From the NCBI RefSeq assembly GCF_003025005.1, contig NZ_PVSS01000005.1:186001-250000 (forward strand): 64,000 bases of DNA, read 5' to 3'. Made by a program: the position numbers and the translations under genes. Each line of letters starts with the position of its first letter. Positions within the stretch are counted from its first letter, which is position 1. Source of the DNA: Brumimicrobium mesophilum (GTDB lineage Bacteria > Bacteroidota > Bacteroidia > Flavobacteriales_D > Crocinitomicaceae). This document shows, in pieces, positions 18,891-27,521 of the stretch. The notes beneath the pieces are model-generated. The model worked only from the letters and a program-made list of their open reading frames with translations, did not search any database and was not told the DNA's origin.

Positions 18891-19663
18891 TATTTTGAAG
18901 TTGTAAAGAGTGTTATAATCAATATAGCAGAAGAAAGTAAGGAAATTATCGGGGTTACTTCTTTTAAGAATTCTCTTGACAATTGTTTAGTTGGTTCAAC
19001 ATAAATATAATCATTAGATTGAACAATCATGTCAGCATATTTCAAACCATCCATAGTACTCAAATCAATTTGGTAAACCTTTCTTCCTTGATTTGATTGA
19101 CGCATCAATTTTATCACTTTCGCTTTTCCTCTTTCAGTAATTCCACCAGCTAGAGCTATGGCTTCCATTAATGTGGTGTTATTGTTAACAATTGGAACCA
19201 CTTTTGCTCCTCCACCTGAACCTGGAAAGACAATTACTCGACGGTTTGTTACCTCAACTTGTACAAAAGGATCTATATAATCTACTGAATAAAGCATTTT
19301 TAGCTTTTCCTGAACTTCAATAATTGATAACCCATCTACTTTTACTACTCCGACCATTGGCAATTCAACATTTCCGTTTGGTCTTACTAGGTAGGAAATA
19401 TTTCCAACTCCTAACCTTTGGTTACCGGATTCCATTCCAACTCCAGTGGACATATCAATAATCCTCTTTCCATCTTCAACGAATAATGAAAATGAAATTT
19501 TATCATCTGGGGCCAAACGAAAATCATCTGTTGGTGAAATAGGTATATTTTCGGTGATCACCTCAGTATCTGTAGATTTAAACATTACATGGCTATTCAC
19601 ACCACAAGATGTAGAAACGATTAAAACGCCAACAAATATTATGAGTGATATAATTAACTTCAT
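18890..19663 (-). CDS. Polysaccharide export lipoprotein (Wza-like, SLBB domain)
   Basis: 257 residues. A lipoprotein signal ends STSC (C20). A Poly_export domain (SYLVRPNGNVELPMVGVVKV) is followed by an SLBB-like domain (VIVFPGSGGGAKVVPI, LMEAIALAGGI). The C-terminal hydrophobic stretch (ISLLSSAILIITLF) is typical of Bacteroidota members. It is predicted to form the outer-membrane exit channel working with the Wzc-like kinase encoded next. It overlaps the glycosyltransferase gene by four bases (ATGA) and the kinase gene by one base. Confidence 0.93.
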   Translation of the reverse strand: MKLIISLIIFVGVLIVSTSCGVNSHVMFKSTDTEVITENIPISPTDDFRLAPDDKISFSLFVEDGKRIIDMSTGVGMESGNQRLGVGNISYLVRPNGNVELPMVGVVKVDGLSIIEVQEKLKMLYSVDYIDPFVQVEVTNRRVIVFPGSGGGAKVVPIVNNNTTLMEAIALAGGITERGKAKVIKLMRQSNQGRKVYQIDLSTMDGLKYADMIVQSNDYIYVEPTKQLSREFLKEVTPIISLLSSAILIITLFTTSK

Positions 19664-20832
19664 TTTTTCAATAGCGATTTATAATAGTTCCTCGTGTCAT
19701 CTACTAATCTGTGATAACTATACTTATACTTAACATTTTCTTGACCAAAAATAGAAAATTTTTCGCGTAAGGTACGGTCTTCAACTAATAAACGAAGCTT
19801 TTCTGTGTAAGTTTCAATATCTTCCCTTTTTATCACAAAACCTGCTTTCCCTTCTTCAAGAATATCTCGAACCCCTCCAACGTCAGTCGAGATAACAGGA
19901 ATACCAGAAGCCTGCGCTTCAATAATACTCACAGGAGTACCTTCATTTTTAGAGGTTAGACACATAATATCCATTCCTTGATTGAATGAAGCAATGTCTA
20001 AAATCCAAGAAGTCATTTCGATGGTATTGGGATATTTTTGATGAATTTCTGCAACTCTTTCTTCAATATGTAATTTTTCACTTCCGTCTCCCACAATGAA
20101 AATTCTAATTTTTTGTTTTGTTTGACTCAATAAATCCTCAACAACTTTTAAAAAGTAATCATGATCTTTAACCGGAGCAAGTCGGCCAACAATAGCAATG
20201 GCAACTTCATCTGGTTCTAATTTATATTCAAGTCTAATTAAAGCCCGATTGGTTACCTTATCTTGTGAGAATTTCTCTAAATCAAATCCCAAAGGAATAA
20301 CCTTAAATTTTTCTGCTGGAGCAATTTTATGAACTTCACTTAATTCTTCTTTCTGAAGGTTACTGATTGCTATAATTCCAGTTGATTTCTTGGCTAAATA
20401 ACGTTCTATTTGCTTAAACAATTGTGTTTTTGCATTTCCGAAATAAGAATGAAAAACATGGCCATGAAATGTGTGAAGAATTACGGGAATATTTAAAGAA
20501 ATAGCAGCTGCTCTTCCAATAAAACCAGCTTTAGAAGCATGCGTATGCACAATATCTGGTTGAATTTCCTGTAATAATCTTTTGATTTTCTTGTAAGCTT
20601 TATAATCAATTTTAGGGTTCAGACTTCTTTGGATTTCAGGAATGATGATTGGGGTAATTCCATATTGTTCCAAAATATGATGTGAGTCTTTTTCACCTTC
20701 ATCCGGAACTCCACCAATTAAGGTCGTTTCAAATTCATCGCCCAAAAACTTAGTCAAAAAAGTAGCATTGAAAGTTGGTCCTCCAATGTTGAAACGATTA
20801 ATTATTCTTACAACTTTTATTTTTTTGTCCAT
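19660..20832 (-). CDS. Glycosyltransferase family 4 (GT-B fold)
   Basis: 390 residues. The N-terminal acceptor domain starts with IKVVRIINRFNIGGPT and contains HTHASKAGFIGR. The C-terminal donor domain has GRLAPVKDHDYF and the E-x7-E motif EGTPVSIIE near residue 292-300, then SGIPVISTDVGGVRDIL. These are GT4 hallmarks of retaining transferases that use nucleotide sugars. It overlaps asnB by 16 bases and the wza-like gene by four, so it is part of the exopolysaccharide operon and probably adds a sugar to the lipid-linked repeat unit. Donor and acceptor are unknown. Confidence 0.93.
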   Translation of the reverse strand: MDKKIKVVRIINRFNIGGPTFNATFLTKFLGDEFETTLIGGVPDEGEKDSHHILEQYGITPIIIPEIQRSLNPKIDYKAYKKIKRLLQEIQPDIVHTHASKAGFIGRAAAISLNIPVILHTFHGHVFHSYFGNAKTQLFKQIERYLAKKSTGIIAISNLQKEELSEVHKIAPAEKFKVIPLGFDLEKFSQDKVTNRALIRLEYKLEPDEVAIAIVGRLAPVKDHDYFLKVVEDLLSQTKQKIRIFIVGDGSEKLHIEERVAEIHQKYPNTIEMTSWILDIASFNQGMDIMCLTSKNEGTPVSIIEAQASGIPVISTDVGGVRDILEEGKAGFVIKREDIETYTEKLRLLVEDRTLREKFSIFGQENVKYKYSYHRLVDDTRNYYKSLLKK

Positions 20833-22670
20833 CGTTCAAACCAATTTTGAAATACTATATACGCCCACATCGTTACCGTTGCTTCTTCCTCTTCTCCTTT
20901 ATCAAAATCTACTTTCAATTGCTTTACTCCATTAAAAGAAAATACATTTTGATGTTCAATAAATTCTTTGAAAAACCATGATTTCTTAACCACATCTTTC
21001 CACACACTTTGAATCCAATCTTTTAAAGGAATTTCAAATCCTTTTTTGGATCGTGAGAAAACCTCATCAGGTAAGACATCTCTAAAAGCATCACGTAAGA
21101 TTCTTTTCCCTACACCATTTAAATATTTATATTCATCCGGCAATCCATTCACGAAATCCACAACTTCCTTATCTAAAAAGGGTGTTCTTACTTCAACAGC
21201 ATGATTCATACTCATCAAGTCTACTTTTTTGAGCATGTCATTTGGCAATACAAATTGCTGATCTGTCATTAAAAAACTCTGTAAACTTTCTTTACCAGGT
21301 CCAACTTTAGTTTTGTAAGGTTTACTTTCTAAAAGAAGATGATCACGTCTATTTTTAGAGATAAATTGAGCCAACATCCAATAAGAATTTGGCCATTTTT
21401 CCTGCAATAAAACTCCAAACTTTTTCATTTGACGAATGCGATTGGAAATTTTTCCTGTTCTGTTTCCTCCAGACATTTGACCAGCAAATTTTGAAGCTAC
21501 TTTTAATAGAACACCTGGCTTCTTACTTCGTATATATGCTTTGTGCTTGTTGTAACCTGCAAAAAGTTCATCTGCACCGTCACCCGATAAACAAACAGTT
21601 ACTTGTTTCTTTGCCTCGCGAGATAAAAAATACATGGCAACAGCGCTTGAATCAGCAAATGGTTCGTCATAGGCATCTAAAACCTTTTGAAAAGACTCTA
21701 CAATGCTTTCCTTAGCTAATTGCACGGGGTGATGAATTGAACCTATATGTTCCGCAACATTTTTGGCATATTCTGATTCATCAAAAAAGTCATTTCCCAC
21801 AAAACCTATTGAAAATGTATTCACCGAAGATTTAAAATCGGTGGTAATTTGAGAAACTATTGAGCTGTCTACTCCTCCACTTAAAAATGTACCAATTGGA
21901 ACATCTGCATTTAACCTTTTGATTACAGCGTTTTCGATTCTCTTCTTTACCTCAAGAACAGCTTCTTCATATGGCATTTCAATTTTTGGAGCATTTCTAA
22001 CCGAATAATATTCCAAAACATCCACATTTTTACCTTTGATTTTTAAATAGTGGCCCGGCAATAATTTATGTACACCTTCAATCATAGTGTCGGGTGCAGG
22101 AACATATGTAAACTGAAAATATGCGTTTAAAGCTGCATTATTTATTTTCGTTTCCTTCAACATATGTTTGAAAGGAGTTAATTCTGAAGCAAAAAGAATT
22201 TCATCTTCTTGAATTGAAAACAGCAGTGGGTTTATCCCTAGATGATCTCTAACCAAAAGCATTTCATCTTCTAATTGATCATAGAAAGCAAACGCAAAAC
22301 AACCTTGTAAATTATTGATTCCAGCAGTTCCATTTTCAATAATATGGTATAAAAGAACCTCCGTATCTGAAGAAGTTTCAAACACATATTCTTTTTTTAA
22401 CAAATCATTTTTTAATTCTGGATAATTATATATCTCTCCATTAAAAACAATAGAATATCGCTTTGACTTATCATAAAATGGCTGATTAGATCTTTCATTC
22501 AAATCAATAATTGCCAAACGGTTATGCCCTAAAATTGAATTCCCAACTACTTCTAAAGAAGTATTATCAGGTCCACGGTGATTTTGACTTAAAAGGGCCT
22601 TTTTCAAGCCATTTATATCGTTATCTTTAGGGGTTTCGGAAAATTTTTTCAATCCAACTATGCCACACAT
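20817..22670 (-). CDS. asnB: Asparagine synthase (glutamine-hydrolysing)
   Basis: 617 residues. The class II glutamine amidotransferase domain begins MCGIVG, with nucleophile Cys2. The synthetase domain carries the pyrophosphate loop LSGGVDSS near residue 262 and SGDGADELFAGY. AsnB makes asparagine from aspartate, glutamine and ATP. In polysaccharide clusters, such as this first gene of the operon, relatives often amidate a uronic or amino-sugar acid instead, so the substrate is uncertain. It overlaps the downstream glycosyltransferase by 16 bases. Its start lies only 39 bases from the divergent PBP4-type gene. Confidence 0.93.
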   Translation of the reverse strand: MCGIVGLKKFSETPKDNDINGLKKALLSQNHRGPDNTSLEVVGNSILGHNRLAIIDLNERSNQPFYDKSKRYSIVFNGEIYNYPELKNDLLKKEYVFETSSDTEVLLYHIIENGTAGINNLQGCFAFAFYDQLEDEMLLVRDHLGINPLLFSIQEDEILFASELTPFKHMLKETKINNAALNAYFQFTYVPAPDTMIEGVHKLLPGHYLKIKGKNVDVLEYYSVRNAPKIEMPYEEAVLEVKKRIENAVIKRLNADVPIGTFLSGGVDSSIVSQITTDFKSSVNTFSIGFVGNDFFDESEYAKNVAEHIGSIHHPVQLAKESIVESFQKVLDAYDEPFADSSAVAMYFLSREAKKQVTVCLSGDGADELFAGYNKHKAYIRSKKPGVLLKVASKFAGQMSGGNRTGKISNRIRQMKKFGVLLQEKWPNSYWMLAQFISKNRRDHLLLESKPYKTKVGPGKESLQSFLMTDQQFVLPNDMLKKVDLMSMNHAVEVRTPFLDKEVVDFVNGLPDEYKYLNGVGKRILRDAFRDVLPDEVFSRSKKGFEIPLKDWIQSVWKDVVKKSWFFKEFIEHQNVFSFNGVKQLKVDFDKGEEEEATVTMWAYIVFQNWFERWTKK

Positions 22671-22709
22671 AATATTTTATCGATTTTTATAAAAATTTAA
22701 AATCTCGCC

Positions 22710-24182
22710 ATGAAGATAATAGTTGTTAGTGTATTCTACTTGTTTTTTCTGAATTTATCATTTGTACAAGCGCAAAACAACGCTGTACAGCAAGCTATTA
22801 ACAGTTTCAAATCTCTTGAAGCACTTGAAAACGCTGGGATTAGCTTTCTTGCTTATGATATTGACAACGATGAAATTATTGCTGAATACAATTCGAAAAC
22901 TGCAATTATGCCTGCATCAACTGTAAAACTTTTTACTACAGCCGCAGCTTTTGAAATTTTAGGCAAGGATTATCGTCCGAAAACCACCATTTACAAAACT
23001 GGAACTATCGATTCTTCGGGTGTTTTGAATGGTGATATTATTATTAGAGGATTAGGTGACCCAAGTTTAGGAAGTCGCTATTTTAATAAAGATGAAGATG
23101 TAAATCTATTTCTCACAGAATGGGTTGATTTTATAAAAGAAAAAGGGATAAAAGAAATCAATGGTAAAGTTTTGGCCGACGGGTCCGCATTTGGATATCA
23201 TGGTGCGCCTGATGGTTGGTCATGGTCCGACATGGGAAATTATTATGGAGCAGCTGCAAGTGGGTGTGCTGTTTTCGACAACATGACGTATTTACATTTT
23301 TCAACTAGTTCGAACTTAAATGGGCCAACCGCATTAGATTCAATGACACCGAGAGTTCCGGGCTATCATTTACACAATCAAGTAACAACTTACGCATCAA
23401 GTAGAGACAATGCATATATTTATGGAACACCGTTTTCTTATGAGCGTTTTGCAGTAGGAAATTTACCAATAAGCAAATCAAATTTCGAAGTTAAAGCAAG
23501 TGTTCCAGATCCAGAATTATTGTTGGCTCAAGTTTTTGAAGCTGCTTTGGTTCAATCCGGTATCAAGGTTAAAAACCCAGCATTTGGAATGCGATTATTG
23601 CTTCAAATTAATTCTGATTCAACAATTAATTACCAAAAACTTGAATCATTATTCACTTTCGAAGGAAAAACAGTTGAGGACATTGCTTATTGGACAAACA
23701 TGAGAAGTGTGAATTTTTTCGCCGAGCAATTATTGTGTCTTGCCACATACGAAGCAACAGGATTTGGCGGAAGTCAAGAAAGCGAAAAATTTATCAATTC
23801 ATACTGGGAACCAAAACTGGGAATCAAAATGATGCAAACTGACGGAAGTGGATTGTCGCGAACGAATGCATTTAGCGCTATGCATTATGTGCAGCTATTG
23901 AAATATATGCACAAGTCTGGAAATTTCACTGCTTTTGAAGAAACTTTACCCGTTGCAGGAATGAGTGGAACGCTAAGAAGTGTTTGTCGAGGTCAAGCCG
24001 CCCAAGGAAGACTAAAAGCGAAAAGTGGAACAATGAATCGCATCAAATCTTATGCTGGATACGTGGACAGTAGAAATGGTAAAAAAATTGCTTTTGCGCT
24101 GATGGTAAACAATGATACTTTGAGTAATTATCAGTTGGTACAGAAAATGGAGGTGGTTTTTAATGCTATTGCGAATTATTGA
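22710..24182 (+). CDS. dacB: D-Ala-D-Ala carboxypeptidase/endopeptidase, PBP4 (DacB) type
   Basis: 490 residues with a signal peptide ending SFVQA (about 1-22). The S13-family penicillin-binding motifs are SxxK at S70-K73 (PASTVKLF), SxN in MRSVNFFAEQ, and KSG in LKAKSGTMNRIKSYAG. The insert between SxxK and SxN is long, as in PBP4. It trims D-Ala and cuts cross-links in periplasmic peptidoglycan. It is monocistronic and divergent from the exopolysaccharide operon, with only 39 bases between the two start codons. Confidence 0.93.
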   Translation: MKIIVVSVFYLFFLNLSFVQAQNNAVQQAINSFKSLEALENAGISFLAYDIDNDEIIAEYNSKTAIMPASTVKLFTTAAAFEILGKDYRPKTTIYKTGTIDSSGVLNGDIIIRGLGDPSLGSRYFNKDEDVNLFLTEWVDFIKEKGIKEINGKVLADGSAFGYHGAPDGWSWSDMGNYYGAAASGCAVFDNMTYLHFSTSSNLNGPTALDSMTPRVPGYHLHNQVTTYASSRDNAYIYGTPFSYERFAVGNLPISKSNFEVKASVPDPELLLAQVFEAALVQSGIKVKNPAFGMRLLLQINSDSTINYQKLESLFTFEGKTVEDIAYWTNMRSVNFFAEQLLCLATYEATGFGGSQESEKFINSYWEPKLGIKMMQTDGSGLSRTNAFSAMHYVQLLKYMHKSGNFTAFEETLPVAGMSGTLRSVCRGQAAQGRLKAKSGTMNRIKSYAGYVDSRNGKKIAFALMVNNDTLSNYQLVQKMEVVFNAIANY

Positions 24183-24444
24183 GAGATTGTGGATTTGTTT
24201 TTTGTTGATTCGTGAATTTGCTTAGAACGCACAAGCAGGATGAGCAGTTTTTAGATAAATCGTTCAATTGGGAGTGCGTTTTGATATTTCCTCCTATTTA
24301 CGCTTGTTGGATCATCTCTTTGCTCTTTCACAGCACTCCTACTCAAACAAGGTTTATTACAGAAAGAGGGTCTCATCTTAAAACTTCAATTTTATCCGAT
24401 ACACACGTGATCATCAAGCTCCTTTCTGATGTTTCCGATTGAAC

Positions 24445-25416
24445 TTATTTCACAACTCGTTTAACACTAATATTGTTGTTTATTGTATAGACTTTCAATA
24501 TATAATTTCCTTTTGGGAGTCCTTTTAATGAAATCTCTGCTTCAGTTAATTTATCCAATTGCATCTGCAGAATTTGATTTCCCATAATATCTAACAGAAT
24601 CAACAATTCAATTCGCTCACTACTACTGATGTTAATTCTATCTTCTGCTGGAATAGGCCAAACGCTAATTTCAACACCTTTGCTTGTATTCTCTTTTACA
24701 TTCAAGTTTGACGCGCAATTTTCAGAGTATCTCGGTGAAATTAATCCATTTGCATTTGCCCAACCATCAAAAACAACATTCCCATCTATAGAAAAACACA
24801 GCGTTGCACTTGATTGCTCAAACGGAATTTGAATTGGTAAATTAAAACCCATCGTAGAACCTACACCTTCAAGAATAGATACGAATCCAGAATCATTCGA
24901 ATTGGAACCCAAGGTCCATCTTTCATGATAAAGTCCATCATTCAGCATAACTGAATCGTAGGCCATAACTAAAATTTGGGGATAATTCATGTTGTTGAAA
25001 GTTTGAGGATAAGGTTGACCAACTACTAGATTTCCAAAATCATATAATATATGTTCTTGGTTTGTGATGGCGTCCCATTGATAAACAATTTTATTAGCAA
25101 CATCTTGTCGGAAAACGACCCTCGTTTCATCCGAAATAAAATCAGTTCCTTCTTGATAATTTTGTTGACTTCCCCAACCATCAATCCAATCGGCATAGGC
25201 ATGACCATGTAAAGTACGATAAACTTCCCCGTTGATCAAAGTATCATTTCCATAACTCAATGGCTGAGTTATAGTTGCATGTTCATGATTATTGTAGGCA
25301 GAATATAGAAATTGACCTTGTATCCAAACTGCGTTTGAAACTGGAATAGGAAGATATGACTGAGAATAAATAAAGTTACTCGTCATGAAAAGCGCAATCA
25401 CATAAAGCAGTTTCAT
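24445..25416 (-). CDS. Secreted protein with type IX sorting domain (Por_Secre_tail)
   Basis: 323 residues. A signal peptide (about 1-18, ending NFIYSQ) leads into an aromatic-rich domain of about 220 residues that I do not recognise. It contains paired Trp/Asp/Gly stretches such as WIDGWGSQQNYQ. The last about 75 residues are a T9SS type A sorting domain: ISVWPIPAEDRINI, LLDIMGNQIL, LKGLPKGNYILKVYT and a basic end VKRVVK. The protein is therefore probably exported by the type IX system and attached to or released from the cell surface. It is flanked by its own short intergenic regions and is likely monocistronic. Confidence 0.9.
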   Translation of the reverse strand: MKLLYVIALFMTSNFIYSQSYLPIPVSNAVWIQGQFLYSAYNNHEHATITQPLSYGNDTLINGEVYRTLHGHAYADWIDGWGSQQNYQEGTDFISDETRVVFRQDVANKIVYQWDAITNQEHILYDFGNLVVGQPYPQTFNNMNYPQILVMAYDSVMLNDGLYHERWTLGSNSNDSGFVSILEGVGSTMGFNLPIQIPFEQSSATLCFSIDGNVVFDGWANANGLISPRYSENCASNLNVKENTSKGVEISVWPIPAEDRINISSSERIELLILLDIMGNQILQMQLDKLTEAEISLKGLPKGNYILKVYTINNNISVKRVVK

Positions 25417-25521
25417 AATGTTATTTTTAACACGAATATAAGCACTTTAAATAAAATAATGATTGTTTGAGAAATTAATTAGAGATTCGCACAAACACCA
25501 TAAACAACTGAATATAAAGCA

Positions 25522-26616
25522 CTATTCTTCTTCACTTTCATTTAATTTATCTCCACAACATGAACAATAAGGTAAATGAGCAAAGTTTTCTTCACCACAT
25601 TTATTACATTTTTTAAAAAGTTCGAGTCCACAGAAGCGACAAAAATCAGTTACAATTCCATACGTCGAAGTTTTGTCTTTTTTACCGGCAGATTTATCCC
25701 ATTTTTTAACAATAAAATCTTTACCACAAGAAGGACACATGTGATCATCAAGCGCTTTTTCAGCTGTCTCAATTTGAACCTTTTTGGCTCTTTCTGTAGT
25801 TGAAACCTCAAGTTCTTTCTTTTTATTCTCAATAAATGCCTTAATTCGATTAATGGCATAAATCCCAAATAGGATACTTAAAATTATTCCGACAGTATAA
25901 CGAATATAACCTCCGTAACTTGGAAGATAAGGAACTAACCCAACGAAGAATGCATAAAATGAGAAAAGTACAAACCCCAAAAACAAAGGCCAGTATTTGT
26001 GTTTTCTAAATTTAATTATGAATAGAATTCCCAGCAAAAGAATAGGTAAAATAAATAATAAACGGATTAGGAACACTTTTAAGTCATAGGCTCTGATGGC
26101 CTTTTCTCTCTCTTCATAAGCTCGCTCATTCTCTTTATTAATAGATTGTTGAATTGTTCGTCTCTGTTTCGACAATTCTTCTATTTCATTAGAGATTTGA
26201 TTCAATTCTACTTTCCATTCTTGTTGCGTTTCATAAAACTCATCAAGTTCCTTGGCCCGCGACAGCACTTCTTTATCTTCTTTAGGAGAGCCAACTGTTT
26301 TTCTTGCTTCCAACCAATTATCATAGGACTTTTTGGCGTTTGTATAGTTACCATTAACAATCCTAATTGTGTTTTGAACACCTGAACGTTTTTCATCTTT
26401 TAGATCAATTAAAATCTCAATTTCTTTAATTTGAGCTTCCTTGGCATTCAGCAATTCGCGGTTTTGAAATTCCTCAACCAAAGGTTGTTCTTCCCACTCA
26501 TCCACATCATCAATCAATTTTCCGGAGAGTGAAATCAAGAATCCACAAAGCACAATCGCAATGATGTAATTAATGAGTTTTGATGTTTTCTCTAACTTCT
26601 TGTTATTAAATTCCAT
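25522..26616 (-). CDS. Membrane protein with coiled coil and C-terminal double zinc ribbon
   Basis: 364 residues from the ATG at 26616. The frame could start ten residues earlier at 26646, but MEFNNKKLEK is the more natural N-terminus. A membrane segment (IIAIVLCGFLISLSG) is followed by a coiled coil (about 50-165) and three further hydrophobic stretches (about 180-260). The soluble tail has CPSCGKDF, DFCRFCGLELFKKCNKCGEEN and YCSCCGDKL, that is, four CxxC pairs able to bind two zinc ions. I recognise no specific family. Zinc ribbons of this spacing often mediate protein or nucleic-acid contacts. Its role is unknown. Confidence 0.75.
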   Translation of the reverse strand: MEFNNKKLEKTSKLINYIIAIVLCGFLISLSGKLIDDVDEWEEQPLVEEFQNRELLNAKEAQIKEIEILIDLKDEKRSGVQNTIRIVNGNYTNAKKSYDNWLEARKTVGSPKEDKEVLSRAKELDEFYETQQEWKVELNQISNEIEELSKQRRTIQQSINKENERAYEEREKAIRAYDLKVFLIRLLFILPILLLGILFIIKFRKHKYWPLFLGFVLFSFYAFFVGLVPYLPSYGGYIRYTVGIILSILFGIYAINRIKAFIENKKKELEVSTTERAKKVQIETAEKALDDHMCPSCGKDFIVKKWDKSAGKKDKTSTYGIVTDFCRFCGLELFKKCNKCGEENFAHLPYCSCCGDKLNESEEE

Positions 26617-26739
26617 AATATTATAGGCTGTACAAATTATTTTCAAAAGGTCTGATAGTAGCTAACTTCAGAGTTTATCCTTAAATATAGTTTACGAAGT
26701 TAAGAAAAGTTATATCATCAAAAAAAGGACAATTTTGCT

Positions 26740-27237
26740 TTAGAACTTTGATAGTCTAACTTTATTCGCAACACACCAGGTATCGGTTTTATGGCATCCT
26801 GGCAAAAACAAAACATAAGTTTTTCCTTCTGATTTAATTCTAATTGAAATATCAGATCGTTTTATTCCAATTTGACTCCTGGACTCTTCAAGTATTTTAA
26901 CTATTTGAGCCTTTTCCCAATCCAAGTTTAATTCTTCAGAAATCGAGAGAACATGATTGAAATTTTCTTTTGATTGACTACGCAAATGAAATACAGCACC
27001 TTTACCCTGCTTTCTAAAAATCTGTTTCGTACTATCTTCTGCATCTAAGTTGTTTAGTATAAATTCGAATTTCGATTCAGACAACAAAAGAGATTCAAAC
27101 AACTCCAAATCTGCAGTTTGGAAAGAGAAAAATACGGCCTCACCCAATTGATCAATATTTTGTAATTTTAAAGAATCTTGAGCAATCGAGCTTATAGTTG
27201 TTAAAACTAATAGGAATGTAAATAGTTGCTTTTTCAT
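26740..27237 (-). CDS. Small exported protein of unknown function
   Basis: 165 residues with a clean signal peptide (MKKQLFTFLLVLTTISSIAQ). The mature part is helical at first (LGEAVFFSFQTADLELFESLL) and ends with beta-like segments (ISIRIKSEGKTYVLFLPGC). The helical part and the overall size recall small periplasmic NTF2-like or DUF4878-type proteins. This is a weak impression. Nothing about its neighbours (zinc-ribbon protein downstream, GH3 enzyme upstream) points to a role. Confidence 0.65.
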   Translation of the reverse strand: MKKQLFTFLLVLTTISSIAQDSLKLQNIDQLGEAVFFSFQTADLELFESLLLSESKFEFILNNLDAEDSTKQIFRKQGKGAVFHLRSQSKENFNHVLSISEELNLDWEKAQIVKILEESRSQIGIKRSDISIRIKSEGKTYVLFLPGCHKTDTWCVANKVRLSKF

Positions 27238-27361
27238 ATTTTTAGCTTACTTTCTAGACATTTAGAACTCAACTTTCACTCTAAAATTGCACACATAATT
27301 TTCGATCCCAAAAGTAATATTTACTTTATAATTAAACCTAAGTTTAAGAGCTAAGTGTAAT

Positions 27362-27395
27362 TGAACCACTATGGATTCAAAGTACCATAGGTTCA
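27362..27395. repeat. Imperfect hairpin in the GH3 downstream region
   Basis: CTATGG/CCATAG (27369-27374 and 27385-27390) extend to TGAAC/GTTCA (27362-27366 and 27391-27395), leaving a 2-base bulge and a 10-base loop. There is no T-run on either side, so it is only a weak terminator candidate for the GH3 gene. Confidence 0.4.
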
Positions 27396-27521
27396 GGTGA
27401 TAATAACAATTCTATAACTAATGAATAAAGTCTAAAATTAGTAATAAAGTTATTATAAAAGATAAAACAAACAGTACGAAAGTGAATAGATTTAACTCTA
27501 TCTGAGTCCAATAAACAAGCA

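Noticed and set aside
24212-24442. 76-residue frame downstream of dacB
   Set aside because: No signal peptide, domain or good start context. It could be a decayed gene remnant, but I cannot support it.
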